This document shows positions 9,768-19,410 of a DNA stretch of 64,000 nt, one piece after another. The DNA is taken from positions 1 through 64,000 of the forward strand of contig NZ_CAJPUY010000014.1 of the NCBI RefSeq assembly GCF_905397275.1, read 5' to 3'. A model generated the notes under the pieces. It was not told the DNA's origin. It saw nothing but the letters and a program-made list of their open reading frames with translations, and searched no databases. The stretch comes from Cupriavidus yeoncheonensis (GTDB lineage: Bacteria > Pseudomonadota > Gammaproteobacteria > Burkholderiales > Burkholderiaceae). The first letter of the stretch is position 1, and the number at the start of each line of letters is the position of its first letter. A program made the position numbers and the translations under genes.

Positions 9768-12700
9768 ATGAACGCCCCACTCGTGCTCGACGCCAAGCTG
9801 GCCGCGCAGGACGCCCCTGCGCGCCTGCGTGAAATTCCCTATAACTACACGTCCTTTTCGGACCGCGAGATTGTCATCCGCCTGCTGGGCGAAGAGGCCT
9901 GGCGCATCCTGGACGAACTGCGCAGCGAGCGCCGTACCGGCCGTTCGGCGCGCATGCTGTACGAGGTGCTGGGCGATATCTGGGTGGTGCGCCGCAACCC
10001 GTACCTGCAGGACGACCTGCTCGAGAACCCCAAGCGCCGCCAGATGCTGGTGAGCGCGCTGCACCACCGCCTGGGCGAGATCGAGAAGCGCCGCGCCGCC
10101 GACCGTGCCGAGCACGCCGAGCCCGCCGCCGAAGACCGCTCGCACCGCGTGGAGCAGCTGGTCGCGTTTGCCAAGCAGGCGATCGAGGACTTCAAGAACG
10201 AGTTCGCCGCCGCCTACGACCTGCGCAAGCGCGCGCAGCGCGTGCTGGGCCGCGTCACGCAGAAGGACAACATCAAGTTCGACGGCCTGTCGCGCGTCTC
10301 GCACGTGACCGACGCCACCGACTGGCGCGTGGAATATCCGTTCGTCGTGCTGACGCCCGACAGCGAGGAAGAGATCGCCGGGCTGGTCAAGGGCTGCTTC
10401 GAACTCGGCCTGACCATCATCCCGCGCGGGGGCGGCACCGGCTATACCGGCGGCGCCGTGCCGCTGACGCCGATGAGCGCGGTCATCAATACCGAGAAGC
10501 TGGAACAGCTCGGCCCGGTCGAGCAGACCGACATGCCGGGCGTCTCGCACAAGGTTGCCACCATCTTCTCCGGCGCCGGCGTGGTGACGCGCCGCGTGGC
10601 TGACGCCGCCGACAAGGCCGGCCTGGTGTTCGCGGTGGATCCGACGTCGATCGACGCATCGTGCATCGGCGGCAACGTCGCCATGAACGCTGGCGGCAAG
10701 AAGGCCGTGCTGTGGGGTACCGCGCTGGACAACCTGGCCTGGTGGCGCATGGTCGATCCGGAAGGCAACTGGCTGGAAGTCACGCGCCTGGACCACAACC
10801 TCGGCAAGATCCACGACGTGCCGGTCGCCACCTTCGAACTGAAGTGGTCCGACGGCAACCGTGCGCCGGGCGAGAAGGTGCTGCGCACCGAGACGCTTGC
10901 CATCGAGGGCCGCAAGTTCCGCAAGGAAGGCCTGGGCAAGGACGTCACCGACAAGTTCCTGGCCGGCCTGCCCGGCGTGCAGAAGGAAGGCTGCGACGGC
11001 ATCATCACCAGCGCGCGCTGGATCCTGCACCGCATGCCGAAGTACATCCGCACCGTGTGCCTGGAGTTCTTCGGCCAGGCACGCGATGCCATTCCGAGCA
11101 TTGTCGAGATCAAGGACTACCTCGACAACGAATCCAGGACGCCGGGCGGCGCCATCCTCGCCGGCCTTGAGCACCTGGACGAGCGCTACCTGCGCGCGGT
11201 CGGCTATGCCACCAAGAGCAAGCGCAACGCCTTCCCGAAGATGGTGCTGATCGGCGATATCGTCGGCGACGATGAAGACGCCGTGGCGCGTGCCACCTCG
11301 GAAGTGATCCGCATGGCCAATGGCAAGAGCGGCGAAGGCTTTATCGCCGTGAGCCCCGAGGCGCGCAAGAAATTCTGGCTCGACCGTTCGCGCACCGCCG
11401 CCATTGCACGGCACACCAACGCCTTCAAGATCAATGAAGACGTGGTGATTCCGCTGCCGCGCATGGGCGAGTACACCGACGGCATCGAACGCATCAATAT
11501 CGAGCTGTCGATCAAGAACAAGCTCGCGCTGGTCGACGCGCTGGAGGCCTTCTTCGCGCGCGGCAACCTGCCGCTGGGCCGCAGCGACGACGCCAACGAG
11601 ATCCCGAGCGCCGAGCTGCTCGAAGACCGCGTGCAGCACGCGCTCACGCTGCTGCGCGAAATCCGCGGACGCTGGCGCTACCTGCAGGACCACCTCGACA
11701 CGCCGCTGGCTGGCGCCAAGGCGTCGCTGATCGGGCATGGCCTGGGGCTGCTCGGCCAGGCCTTCGACGCGCGCTTGGTGCAGCAGCCCGGTGCCAATGT
11801 GTTCCACCTGCTGCAGGACCGCACCATCCGCGTGTCCTGGAAGGGCGAAGTGCGCGCCGAGCTGCGCAAAATCTTCAATGGCGGCGAGTTCAAGCCGATC
11901 CTCGACGAAGCGCAGGCCATCCACAAGCAAGTGCTGCGTGGACGCGTGTTCGTGGCGCTGCATATGCACGCCGGCGACGGCAACGTGCACACCAACATCC
12001 CGGTCAACTCCGACAACTACGAGATGCTCCAGGATGCCCACCGCGCGGTGGCCCGCATCATGGAACTGGCGCGCTCGCTCGACGGCGTGATTTCCGGCGA
12101 GCACGGCATCGGCATCACCAAGCTGGAATTCCTGACCGAGGAAGAGATCGGCGACTTCCGCACCTACAAGCAGAAGGTCGATCCGCAGGGCCGCTTCAAC
12201 AAGGGCAAGCTGCTGCCGGGCGCGGACCTGCGCAACGCGTACACGCCGTCGTTCGGGCTGATGGGGCATGAGTCCATCATCATGCAGCAAAGCGACATCG
12301 GCGCCATTGCCGACAGCGTCAAGGACTGCCTGCGCTGCGGCAAGTGCAAGCCGGTGTGCGCCACGCACGTGCCGCGTGCCAACCTGCTGTACAGCCCGCG
12401 CAACAAGATCCTGGCGACCTCGCTGCTGGTCGAGGCCTTCCTGTATGAAGAGCAGACCCGCCGCGGCGTGTCGATCAAGCACTGGGACGAGTTCTCGGAC
12501 GTGGCCGACCACTGCACGGTGTGCCACAAGTGCGCAACGCCGTGCCCGGTGAAGATCGACTTCGGCGATGTGTCGATGAATATGCGCAACCTGCTGCGCA
12601 AGATGGGGCAGAAGAAATTCAACCCCGGCACGGCGGCGTCGATGTTCTTCCTGAACGCCACCAACCCCGAGACCATCAATCTGACCCGCAAGGTCATGAT

Positions 12701-13742
12701 CGACTGGGGCTACAAGGCGCAGCGCCTGGGCAACGAGGTGCTGAAGAAGTTCGCGAAGAAGCAGACCGCGCATCCGCCCGCGACCGTGGGCAAGCCGCCG
12801 GTGCGCGAGCAGGTGATCCACTTCATCAACAAGAAGATGCCGGGCAACCTGCCCAAGAAGACCGCGCGCGCGCTGCTCGACATCGAGGACAACGAGATCG
12901 TGCCGATCATCCGCGACCCGAAGGCGACCACGCCCGAGACGGAAGCGGTGTTCTACTTCCCGGGCTGCGGCTCGGAGCGGCTGTTCTCGCAGGTCGGCCT
13001 GGCCACGCAGGCCATGCTCTGGCATGTGGGGGTGCAGACCGTGCTGCCGCCGGGCTACCTGTGCTGCGGCTATCCGCAGCGCGGCAACGGCCAGTACGAC
13101 AAGGCCGAGAAGATGGTCACCGACAACCGCGTGCTGTTCCACCGCGTGGCCAATACGCTGAACTACCTCGACATCAAGACGGTGGTGGTCAGCTGCGGCA
13201 CGTGCTACGACCAGCTCGCCGGCTATGAATTCGAGAAGATCTTCCCGGGCTGCCGCATCATCGACATCCACGAATACCTGCTGGAAAAGGGCGTGAAGCT
13301 CGAAGGCGTGACCGGTACGCGCTACATGTACCACGACCCCTGCCACACGCCGATCAAGACCATGGACCCGACCAAGCTGGTCAATGACCTGATGGGCGGC
13401 AACGCGGGCGCCGGCAAGATCGAGAAGAACGAGCGCTGCTGCGGGGAGTCCGGCACGCTGGCCGTGACGCGCCCCGACATCTCGACCCAGGTCCGCTTCC
13501 GCAAGGAAGAGGAGATGACCAAGGGTGCCGACAAGCTGCGCGCCGACGGGTTCACCGGCGACGTCAAGATCCTGACCAGCTGCCCGTCGTGCCTGCAGGG
13601 GCTGTCGCGCTACAACGAAGATGCCTCGGTACAGGCGGACTACATCGTGGTGGAGATGGCGAAGCATCTGCTGGGCGAGAACTGGATGCCCGAGTACGTG
13701 GCCAAGGCCAATGCCGGCGGCATCGAGCGGGTGCTGGTGTGA
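9768..13742 (+). CDS. Large FAD-linked oxidase / 4Fe-4S / CCG-domain oxidoreductase (D-2-hydroxyacid dehydrogenase type)
   Basis: A 1324-residue cytoplasmic flavo-iron-sulfur enzyme, a fusion of modules that are separate subunits (GlcD/GlcF type) elsewhere. Residues 1-190 match a DUF3683-like extension. An FAD-binding type 4 domain follows, with [13 protein letters not shown] near residue 219, then an FAD-oxidase C-terminal domain ending around 825 (GEHGIGITK). Two 4Fe-4S motifs follow, [17 protein letters not shown] (about 853) and [12 protein letters not shown] (about 915). Two cysteine-rich CCG modules come last ([20 protein letters not shown], then [23 protein letters not shown]). The family oxidises D-lactate or related 2-hydroxy acids; substrate and electron acceptor here are unproven. 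The HIT gene overlaps its stop codon. Confidence 0.88.
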   Translation: MNAPLVLDAKLAAQDAPARLREIPYNYTSFSDREIVIRLLGEEAWRILDELRSERRTGRSARMLYEVLGDIWVVRRNPYLQDDLLENPKRRQMLVSALHHRLGEIEKRRAADRAEHAEPAAEDRSHRVEQLVAFAKQAIEDFKNEFAAAYDLRKRAQRVLGRVTQKDNIKFDGLSRVSHVTDATDWRVEYPFVVLTPDSEEEIAGLVKGCFELGLTIIPRGGGTGYTGGAVPLTPMSAVINTEKLEQLGPVEQTDMPGVSHKVATIFSGAGVVTRRVADAADKAGLVFAVDPTSIDASCIGGNVAMNAGGKKAVLWGTALDNLAWWRMVDPEGNWLEVTRLDHNLGKIHDVPVATFELKWSDGNRAPGEKVLRTETLAIEGRKFRKEGLGKDVTDKFLAGLPGVQKEGCDGIITSARWILHRMPKYIRTVCLEFFGQARDAIPSIVEIKDYLDNESRTPGGAILAGLEHLDERYLRAVGYATKSKRNAFPKMVLIGDIVGDDEDAVARATSEVIRMANGKSGEGFIAVSPEARKKFWLDRSRTAAIARHTNAFKINEDVVIPLPRMGEYTDGIERINIELSIKNKLALVDALEAFFARGNLPLGRSDDANEIPSAELLEDRVQHALTLLREIRGRWRYLQDHLDTPLAGAKASLIGHGLGLLGQAFDARLVQQPGANVFHLLQDRTIRVSWKGEVRAELRKIFNGGEFKPILDEAQAIHKQVLRGRVFVALHMHAGDGNVHTNIPVNSDNYEMLQDAHRAVARIMELARSLDGVISGEHGIGITKLEFLTEEEIGDFRTYKQKVDPQGRFNKGKLLPGADLRNAYTPSFGLMGHESIIMQQSDIGAIADSVKDCLRCGKCKPVCATHVPRANLLYSPRNKILATSLLVEAFLYEEQTRRGVSIKHWDEFSDVADHCTVCHKCATPCPVKIDFGDVSMNMRNLLRKMGQKKFNPGTAASMFFLNATNPETINLTRKVMIDWGYKAQRLGNEVLKKFAKKQTAHPPATVGKPPVREQVIHFINKKMPGNLPKKTARALLDIEDNEIVPIIRDPKATTPETEAVFYFPGCGSERLFSQVGLATQAMLWHVGVQTVLPPGYLCCGYPQRGNGQYDKAEKMVTDNRVLFHRVANTLNYLDIKTVVVSCGTCYDQLAGYEFEKIFPGCRIIDIHEYLLEKGVKLEGVTGTRYMYHDPCHTPIKTMDPTKLVNDLMGGNAGAGKIEKNERCCGESGTLAVTRPDISTQVRFRKEEEMTKGADKLRADGFTGDVKILTSCPSCLQGLSRYNEDASVQADYIVVEMAKHLLGENWMPEYVAKANAGGIERVLV

Positions 13743-14182
13743 CACGCGCACCGGGTTGCCCGCTGTGTGAAGCCGACGGCGGCGAGCTCGTCTGGATGGG
13801 CGACCGCGCGCGCGTGATCCTGGTCGAGCACGACCGCTTCCCCGGGTTCTGCCGCATTGTCTGGAACGACCATGCGGCCGAGCTGACCGACCTGGACGAC
13901 GGCGACCAGGCCTGGCTGATGCGGCTGGTGGCGCGTGTCGAGCGCGTGGTGCGCGAAGTCATGACGCCGGACAAGGTCAACCTGGCCGCGTTCGGCAACA
14001 TGGTTCCGCACCTGCACTGGCACATCATTCCGCGCTACCGCTGGGACACGCATTTCCCCGAGGCAATCTGGGCCGCGCCGCAACGCGCCGCCGATGCCGC
14101 GCATGCCGCGCGCGTGGCCGAGCTGGCAAGCCGGCTGCCGGCGCTGCGTACGGCACTTTCGGCGCTGGCGACCGACAGCTGA
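13739..14182 (+). CDS. HIT family protein
   Basis: A 147-residue histidine-triad nucleotide hydrolase/transferase. The catalytic triad is [10 protein letters not shown] (about residue 90) and an N-terminal CPLC (residues 7-10) resembles the zinc-binding pair of many HIT proteins. The best start is GTG at 13739, which overlaps the stop of the upstream oxidoreductase (GTGTGA) and gives [11 protein letters not shown] start further upstream would run long out of frame over that gene's conserved CCG region. Substrate is unknown; the coupling suggests translation with the oxidoreductase. Confidence 0.85.
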   Translation: MTRAPGCPLCEADGGELVWMGDRARVILVEHDRFPGFCRIVWNDHAAELTDLDDGDQAWLMRLVARVERVVREVMTPDKVNLAAFGNMVPHLHWHIIPRYRWDTHFPEAIWAAPQRAADAAHAARVAELASRLPALRTALSALATDS

Positions 14183-14343
14183 GCCGCGCGGCGGCGTCAC
14201 CCGGCCGGCGGCAGGGGCGCGGCGCGGAACCGCGCCGTGCGGGACGCGTCTGAATCCTGTTGTCATCGCAAGGGCCGCCGCGGCCCTCGCTCATTCCAGA
14301 AGAACAAGCCCGCCGCAGCGCCGGCGGGCGTACCGCTGCCGCT

Positions 14344-16209
14344 ATGTCCACGACACCGACTTCCGTCACCGTACCGGGTCCGGCCATTCCCGCCCGGGCC
14401 CTCAAGATCCAGAGCCGGCTGCGCATGGCCGCGACCTGGGCGCTGATCAAGCCCTACTGGAAGTCCGAAGACCGCAAGGCGGGCCTCGGCCTGCTCACCC
14501 TGGTGGTGGCGCTCAACCTGGGCATCGTCTATATCAACGTGCTGCTCAATGAGTGGAACCGCGTGTTCTATAACGCGCTGGAGCAGCGCGACTATGCCTC
14601 GTTCAAGGTGCTGCTGCTGCGCTTCTCGTGGATCGCGGCGTTCTTCATCGTGGCCGCCATCTCGCGGCAGTACTACACGATGATGCTGCAGATGCGCTGG
14701 CGGACCTGGATGACGGGCCAGTTCATGGGCCACTGGATGGGGCACCAGGCGTACTACCGGATCGAGCAGACGCATACCACCGACAACCCCGACCAGCGTA
14801 TTTCGGACGACCTGCGCCAGTTCACCGACGGCGCGCTGTCGCTGTCGCTGGGGCTGCTCAACTCGGTGGTGACGCTGCTGTCCTTCGTCGGCATCCTGTG
14901 GACGGTGTCCGGCCCGATCAGCCTTGCGCTGGGCGGCAACGAGATCGTGATCCCCGGCTACATGGTGTGGTTCGCCGCGGGCTACGCGGTGATCGGCTCG
15001 CTGATCGCGCATCTCGTCGGACGTCCATTGATCGGCCTGAATTTCCAGCAGGAACAATACGAGGCCGATTTCCGTTTCACGCTGGTGCGCCTGCGCGAGA
15101 ACAGCGAACCCGTGGCGCTGTACCGCGGCGAGCCGACCGAGCAGGCCGGCCTGCGCGCGCGCTTCGACCGCATCCGCGCGAACTGGAACCAGCTGATGCG
15201 CTATACGCGCCGGCTGACCTTCGTGAGTTCCGGTTATGCGCAGTTCGCCATCATCTTCCCGATCCTGGTGGCGGCGCCGCGCTACTTCGCCGGCAAGATG
15301 ACGCTGGGCGGGCTGATGCAGACCAGCTCGGCCTTCGGCCAGGTGCAGGGCGCGCTGTCGTGGTTCGTGGACAGCTACGCGACGCTGGTGGGCTGGAAGG
15401 CTGCGGCCAACCGCCTGATCGATTTCCAGGAAGCGATCCGCGTAGCCGAGCGGCAGGACGAAGCGCATACCGGCGTGCGCGATATCGAGGTCGAGCATAC
15501 CGGCGAGCCGCAGGCCGGCATCCGCGTCGACGGCCTGGGCCTTGCGCTGCCGGTGCGTGCCCAGCGCGGCGCGAGCGTTGGCCAGCGCCCGCTGGTGGCG
15601 CCGTTCTCGCTGTCCATCGCGCCGGGCGAACGCTGGCTCGTGAACGGGCCATCGGGCTGCGGCAAGAGCGTGCTGTTCCGCGCGCTGGCCGGCATCTGGC
15701 CATACGGCAGCGGCACCGTCACGATGCCGGCCGACGCGCGCACGCTGTTCCTGCCGCAGCGCAGCTACCTGCCGATCGGCACGCTGGCCGACGCGCTCGC
15801 CTATCCGGACGCAGGCACGGCCCACGCCGCCGAGGCGCTGCAGGCGGTGCTGCTCCAGGCGCGCCTGCCGCAGCTCGTGGACCAGCTCGACGTGTTCGAC
15901 AACTGGTCGCTGCGGCTGTCGCCCGGCGAGCAGCAGCGCCTCGCATTCGCCCGCGCGCTGCTGCAGAAGCCGCGTTACCTGTTCCTGGACGAGGCCACCA
16001 GCGCGCTCGACGAGGAGACCGAAGGCATCATGTACCGCCTGATGGTCGAGGCATTGCCCGACGCGGCGATCATCAGCATTGCCCACCGCAGCACCGTCGC
16101 GGCGTTCCATGGCCGCCGCCTGCGCTATGTGCCGGATGACGGCGCCGGCGCCCAAGATGGGCAAGGCGGGGACGCTGCGGTAAGCTATCGGGTCGTATGC
16201 GAGGCGTGA
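14344..16209 (+). CDS. SbmA/BacA-YddA type ABC transporter, fused permease and ATPase
   Basis: A 621-residue half-transporter with an N-terminal six-helix SbmA/BacA-like membrane domain (about residues 20-340) and a C-terminal ATPase. The ATPase has Walker A GPSGCGKSV, signature LSPGEQQRLAFARALL, Walker B YLFLDEATSALD and a switch histidine in SIAHRS. The membrane domain carries the family hallmarks RWRTWMT and NPDQRISDDLRQFTD. The family includes peptide/antibiotic importers (SbmA), vitamin B12 importers and exporters of unknown cargo, so the substrate is open. I chose ATG 14344 (MSTTPTSVTV); an in-frame TTG at 14260 would add 28 unlikely residues. The tail after the ATPase is short and low in complexity. 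Confidence 0.85.
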   Translation: MSTTPTSVTVPGPAIPARALKIQSRLRMAATWALIKPYWKSEDRKAGLGLLTLVVALNLGIVYINVLLNEWNRVFYNALEQRDYASFKVLLLRFSWIAAFFIVAAISRQYYTMMLQMRWRTWMTGQFMGHWMGHQAYYRIEQTHTTDNPDQRISDDLRQFTDGALSLSLGLLNSVVTLLSFVGILWTVSGPISLALGGNEIVIPGYMVWFAAGYAVIGSLIAHLVGRPLIGLNFQQEQYEADFRFTLVRLRENSEPVALYRGEPTEQAGLRARFDRIRANWNQLMRYTRRLTFVSSGYAQFAIIFPILVAAPRYFAGKMTLGGLMQTSSAFGQVQGALSWFVDSYATLVGWKAAANRLIDFQEAIRVAERQDEAHTGVRDIEVEHTGEPQAGIRVDGLGLALPVRAQRGASVGQRPLVAPFSLSIAPGERWLVNGPSGCGKSVLFRALAGIWPYGSGTVTMPADARTLFLPQRSYLPIGTLADALAYPDAGTAHAAEALQAVLLQARLPQLVDQLDVFDNWSLRLSPGEQQRLAFARALLQKPRYLFLDEATSALDEETEGIMYRLMVEALPDAAIISIAHRSTVAAFHGRRLRYVPDDGAGAQDGQGGDAAVSYRVVCEA

Positions 16210-16261
16210 ACGCGAACCGCGTCACGCCAACCCACCAGGCGCCCGCGCCGGCGAATCCACT

Positions 16262-16678
16262 ATGGCAGGCCTCGAGAAAGATACACCCCATCCCACCGCG
16301 CTGACGGTGCACACGCAGTCGCGCGTGCTCGAAGTCGGCTTCGACAACGGGCGCAGCTTCCGGCTGCCGTTCGAGCTGCTGCGCGTGTATTCGCCGTCGG
16401 CCGAGGTGCAGGGACACGGCCCCGGCCAGGAAGTGCTGCAGACCGGCAAGCGCGAGGTCGGCATTGCCGCCGTCGAGCCCGTGGGCAACTACGCCATCCA
16501 GATCCGCTTCACCGACGGCCACGATACCGGCATCTATTCCTGGGAGTTGCTGTACCGCCTCGGCGAGCAGCAGGATGCGCTGTGGGCCGACTACCTGAAG
16601 CGCCTGGAAGCCGCCGGCATCGATCGCGACACGCCCATGGCGGCCGCCGGCGGCCACGGCTGCGGCCATCACCACTGA
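16262..16678 (+). CDS. DUF971 (GBBH-like N-terminal domain) protein
   Basis: A 138-residue small soluble protein with a DUF971 domain, the fold found at the N-terminus of gamma-butyrobetaine hydroxylase and in proteins linked to Fe-S cluster handling. The central IQIRFTDGHDTGIYSWELLY is the family hallmark. The C-terminus GGHGCGHHH is rich in His and Cys and might bind metal, which is my inference. It starts 52 nt after the ABC gene and ends 21 nt before ubiE, so it is probably co-transcribed with ubiE. This adjacency to ubiE is common in betaproteobacteria. Function is not established. Confidence 0.85.
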   Translation: MAGLEKDTPHPTALTVHTQSRVLEVGFDNGRSFRLPFELLRVYSPSAEVQGHGPGQEVLQTGKREVGIAAVEPVGNYAIQIRFTDGHDTGIYSWELLYRLGEQQDALWADYLKRLEAAGIDRDTPMAAAGGHGCGHHH

Positions 16679-16699
16679 TCTGTACCTGGAGTCTGAGAT

Positions 16700-17431
16700 A
16701 TGAGCGAAACCCACTTCGGGTTCGACAAGGTCGACGAAGCGGAAAAGGCCGGCAAGGTCGCCGGCGTGTTCCATTCGGTCGCCAGCAAATATGACGTGAT
16801 GAACGACCTGATGTCGGGCGGCATGCACCGGCTCTGGAAGATGTTCACCATTGCCCAGGCCAATGTGCGCCCGGGGCACAAAGTGCTGGACATCGCCGGC
16901 GGCACCGGCGACCTGGCCAAGGCGTTCGCGAAGCAGGCCGGCCCGACCGGCCAGGTCTGGCTCACCGACATCAACGAGTCGATGCTGCGCGTGGGCCGCG
17001 ACCGCCTGCTCGACAAGGGCATCGTCACGCCCGTGGCCCTTTGCGACGCCGAGCGCATTCCGTTCCCCGACAACTACTTTGACCTGGTCACGGTGGCCTT
17101 CGGCCTGCGCAACATGACCCACAAGGACGCCGCGCTGGCCGAGATGCGCCGCGTGGTGAAGCCCGGCGGCAAAGTCATGGTGCTGGAATTTTCCAAGGTG
17201 TGGAAACCGCTGGAGAAGGCCTACGATATCTATTCCTTCAAGGTGCTGCCGTGGCTGGGGCAGAAGGTGGCGGGGGATGCCCCCAGCTATCGTTATCTGG
17301 CAGAATCGATCAGAATGCATCCGGACCAGACTTCACTTGTACGCTTGATGGAACAAGTGGGGCTGGAGAAGGTCGAATACTTCAATCTTACGGCCGGAGT
17401 TGTGGCGCTCCACGTCGGGCGCAAATATTAA
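16700..17431 (+). CDS. ubiE: Ubiquinone/menaquinone C-methyltransferase UbiE
   Basis: A 243-residue SAM-dependent methyltransferase that C-methylates 2-polyprenyl-6-methoxy-1,4-benzoquinol (and demethylmenaquinol where present) in quinone synthesis. Motif I is [15 protein letters not shown] (about residues 63-77). Further UbiE signatures are [41 protein letters not shown] and [12 protein letters not shown], and the C-terminus is the usual [21 protein letters not shown] end. The length is typical. It heads a ubiE - Tim44-protein - ubiJ - ubiB block on the plus strand. Confidence 0.96.
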   Translation: MSETHFGFDKVDEAEKAGKVAGVFHSVASKYDVMNDLMSGGMHRLWKMFTIAQANVRPGHKVLDIAGGTGDLAKAFAKQAGPTGQVWLTDINESMLRVGRDRLLDKGIVTPVALCDAERIPFPDNYFDLVTVAFGLRNMTHKDAALAEMRRVVKPGGKVMVLEFSKVWKPLEKAYDIYSFKVLPWLGQKVAGDAPSYRYLAESIRMHPDQTSLVRLMEQVGLEKVEYFNLTAGVVALHVGRKY

Positions 17432-17502
17432 ATCGCCATTCCGGGCTTGAATTCGGCATCTGAGACCGGATTTGAGTGGAAACTGACAGGGGATCACTGA
17501 AT

Positions 17503-18480
17503 ATGTCATCAATTCGCGGAAAGTTCCTGGTGGGATCACTGATTGCCGCGATCGCGCTCGGCGTGGCGCTGGACGCCAATGCCAAGCGCATGGGCGGCTC
17601 GCGCAGCATCGGCAAGCAATCGTCCACCGTGACGCAGCAACGCCAGCAGGCGCCGGCACAGCAGACGCCGTCGCAGCAGCCGGCCCAGCAACCCGCGCAA
17701 CAGGCTGCACCGGCCACCGCCGGCGCCGCCGGCGCAGCGGCCGCGGCCGCGCCCAAGCGCAACTGGGGCGGCATCCTGGGCGGCATCGCCGCCGGCCTCG
17801 GTATTGGCGCGCTGCTGTCGCACTTCGGCCTGGGCGGCGCGATGGCGGGCTTCCTGTCCAACCTGATCCTGATCGCGCTGGTCGCGTTCGTGGCGATCTG
17901 GCTGATCCGCAAGTTCCGTGGCGGCAGCCAGCGTAGCCAGCAGCCGGCCTACGCCGGTGCCGGCAATGCCGGTGGCCTGGACCACAACGCCGAGCCGATG
18001 CTGCGCCAGCAGGCATCTTCGCCCACTCCGGCCGCCAATCCGGTGATGCCGGCCGCCGGCGCCGCTGCGGTGGCTGCCGAAGCGGTGGCTCAGCAGCCCT
18101 GGGGCGTGCCCGCCGACTTCGACACCGAAGCCTTCCTGCGCAATGCCAAGGTGCACTTCGTGCGCCTGCAGGCGGCCTGGGACGCCGGCAACCTCGACGA
18201 TATCCGCGAGTTCACGACGCCGGAAATGTTCGCCGAGATCAAGATGGACCTGTCCGAGCGCGGCGCCGAAGTCAACAAGACCGACGTGGTGACGCTGGAA
18301 GCGCAGATGCTGGGCATTGAATCGTCGCCGAACCAGCACCTGGCCAGCGTGCGCTTCTCGGGCATGATCCGCGAGCGCGCCGGCGAAGCGGCGCAGCCGT
18401 TTGCCGAAGTCTGGAACCTGGCCAAGCCGGTTTCCGGAGCGGGCGGCTGGCTGCTGGCAGGTATCCAGCAGGAATCCTGA
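17503..18480 (+). CDS. Tim44-like domain membrane protein
   Basis: A 325-residue protein with four visible parts. There is an N-terminal signal or anchor segment (LVGSLIAAIALGVALDANA), a Gln/Pro/Ala-rich linker (about residues 45-80), and two adjacent hydrophobic segments (GGILGGIAAGLGIGALLSHF and FLSNLILIALVAFVAIWLI). A C-terminal Tim44-like domain (about 205-325) follows, with FLRNAKVHFVRLQAAWDAGN and FTTPEMFAEI. Tim44-like domains bind proteins or lipids at membranes; this bacterial form has no assigned reaction. I chose ATG 17503 because the longer in-frame start lacks a ribosome site. It lies between ubiE and ubiJ. Confidence 0.85.
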   Translation: MSSIRGKFLVGSLIAAIALGVALDANAKRMGGSRSIGKQSSTVTQQRQQAPAQQTPSQQPAQQPAQQAAPATAGAAGAAAAAAPKRNWGGILGGIAAGLGIGALLSHFGLGGAMAGFLSNLILIALVAFVAIWLIRKFRGGSQRSQQPAYAGAGNAGGLDHNAEPMLRQQASSPTPAANPVMPAAGAAAVAAEAVAQQPWGVPADFDTEAFLRNAKVHFVRLQAAWDAGNLDDIREFTTPEMFAEIKMDLSERGAEVNKTDVVTLEAQMLGIESSPNQHLASVRFSGMIRERAGEAAQPFAEVWNLAKPVSGAGGWLLAGIQQES

Positions 18481-18524
18481 GTGCCGTCAATGCCCCATGG
18501 CGGTGTCGCCAGCGGGGAGTAGCT

Positions 18525-18640
18525 TAGAATGGAGGGCCCGTGCGCAAGCGCGGGCCCTTTCCGTTTGGAGGCTCCGTTTGGAGGCGGTGCGCGGCCTGGT
18601 GCAAGTCCTGCAAGTCCTGCCAGCCCTGCCTGTCCAGCCG
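18525..18640 (+). promoter_or_regulatory. Hairpin, -10-like box and short tandem repeats before ubiJ
   Basis: A -10-like TAGAAT (18525-18530) is followed at once by the stem GGGCCCG (18534-18540) / CGGGCCC (18551-18557) and TTT. The hairpin may end the Tim44-gene transcript or form the 5' end of a new one. Next come two copies of CCGTTTGGAGGC with a 13-bp period (18561-18586), then 9-bp near-repeats of CAAGTCCTG (18602-18628). No clear -35 is visible. Confidence 0.45.
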
Positions 18641-18660
18641 TGCGCCGCACGCTCATTGCC

Positions 18661-19338
18661 ATGAATTCTCTGCCTTCCGCCCTGGCCGCGCCCGCGATTG
18701 CCGCGCTGAACCACCTGCTCGAACAGGAGCCCTGGGCCCGCGGCCAGCTGGCTGCGTTTGCCGGCCGCGTGGTCCGCCTCGACGCAGCCGCGTTCGCGCT
18801 GTCGCTGCGCGTGACCGAGGACGGCGCCACCGAGCTGGCGCCTGCAGCCGAAGCGCCGGCGGTCACCATCCTGGTGCCGCTGCAGCAATGGCCGCTCGTC
18901 GCCGCCGACGTGGCGGACGGCGGCCAGGCCGCGGCGATGCGCCATGTGCGCATCGAAGGCGACGCCGAGCTGGCCAACACGGTTTCGATGCTCGCGCGCA
19001 ACCTGCGCTGGGATGCGGCCGAGGACTTGTCGCGGGCGTTTCGCGGGATCCTTGGCGGCCCGGTCAGCGACAGCCTGGCCCAGCGCATGGTCGATGGCGC
19101 ACGCCAGGCGCATGAACAGGCCACGCGCGTGGGCCGCACGCTCGTGGAGAATGTCACCGAGTACCTGCTGGATGAAAAGCCGACGCTGGTGCGCCATGTG
19201 GCGCTGGACGGCTTCAGCACGGAAGTGGGCCGCCTGCGCGACGACCTGGCCCGCCTCGAGAAGCGTCTGGAGCGTCTGGAGCGGCAAGAGCGCGCCAGGC
19301 CCGCCGGGTCGATGGCGCTGCCGTCTGCCCACCGCTGA
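18661..19338 (+). CDS. ubiJ: Ubiquinone biosynthesis accessory factor UbiJ (SCP2 domain)
   Basis: A 225-residue lipid-binding accessory protein. UbiJ uses an SCP2 domain to hold hydrophobic ubiquinone intermediates in the soluble Ubi complex. The first ~125 residues fit SCP2 (ALNHLLEQEPWARGQL, VRIEGDAELANTVSMLARNL, LRWDAAEDLSRAF). The C-terminal third is a predicted coiled coil (EVGRLRDDLARLEKRLERLER). I chose ATG 18661 (MNSLPSALAA), since an upstream in-frame start crosses the low-complexity repeats. It lies between ubiE and ubiB, as ubiJ does in Escherichia coli, which supports the call. Confidence 0.9.
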   Translation: MNSLPSALAAPAIAALNHLLEQEPWARGQLAAFAGRVVRLDAAAFALSLRVTEDGATELAPAAEAPAVTILVPLQQWPLVAADVADGGQAAAMRHVRIEGDAELANTVSMLARNLRWDAAEDLSRAFRGILGGPVSDSLAQRMVDGARQAHEQATRVGRTLVENVTEYLLDEKPTLVRHVALDGFSTEVGRLRDDLARLEKRLERLERQERARPAGSMALPSAHR

Positions 19339-19410
19339 TCGCACCGCCGGCATGACGCCCATTTTTGCTGCTGCCCGCCCGGCGCAGCGCCACCCCCTGA
19401 ATTCCGTCGC

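Noticed and set aside
9642..13751. A 1369-codon open frame on the minus strand opposite the large oxidoreductase gene
   Set aside because: It mirrors a real gene with clear FAD and Fe-S motifs. High-GC codon bias leaves the opposite strand open, and its translation is low-complexity with no domain.
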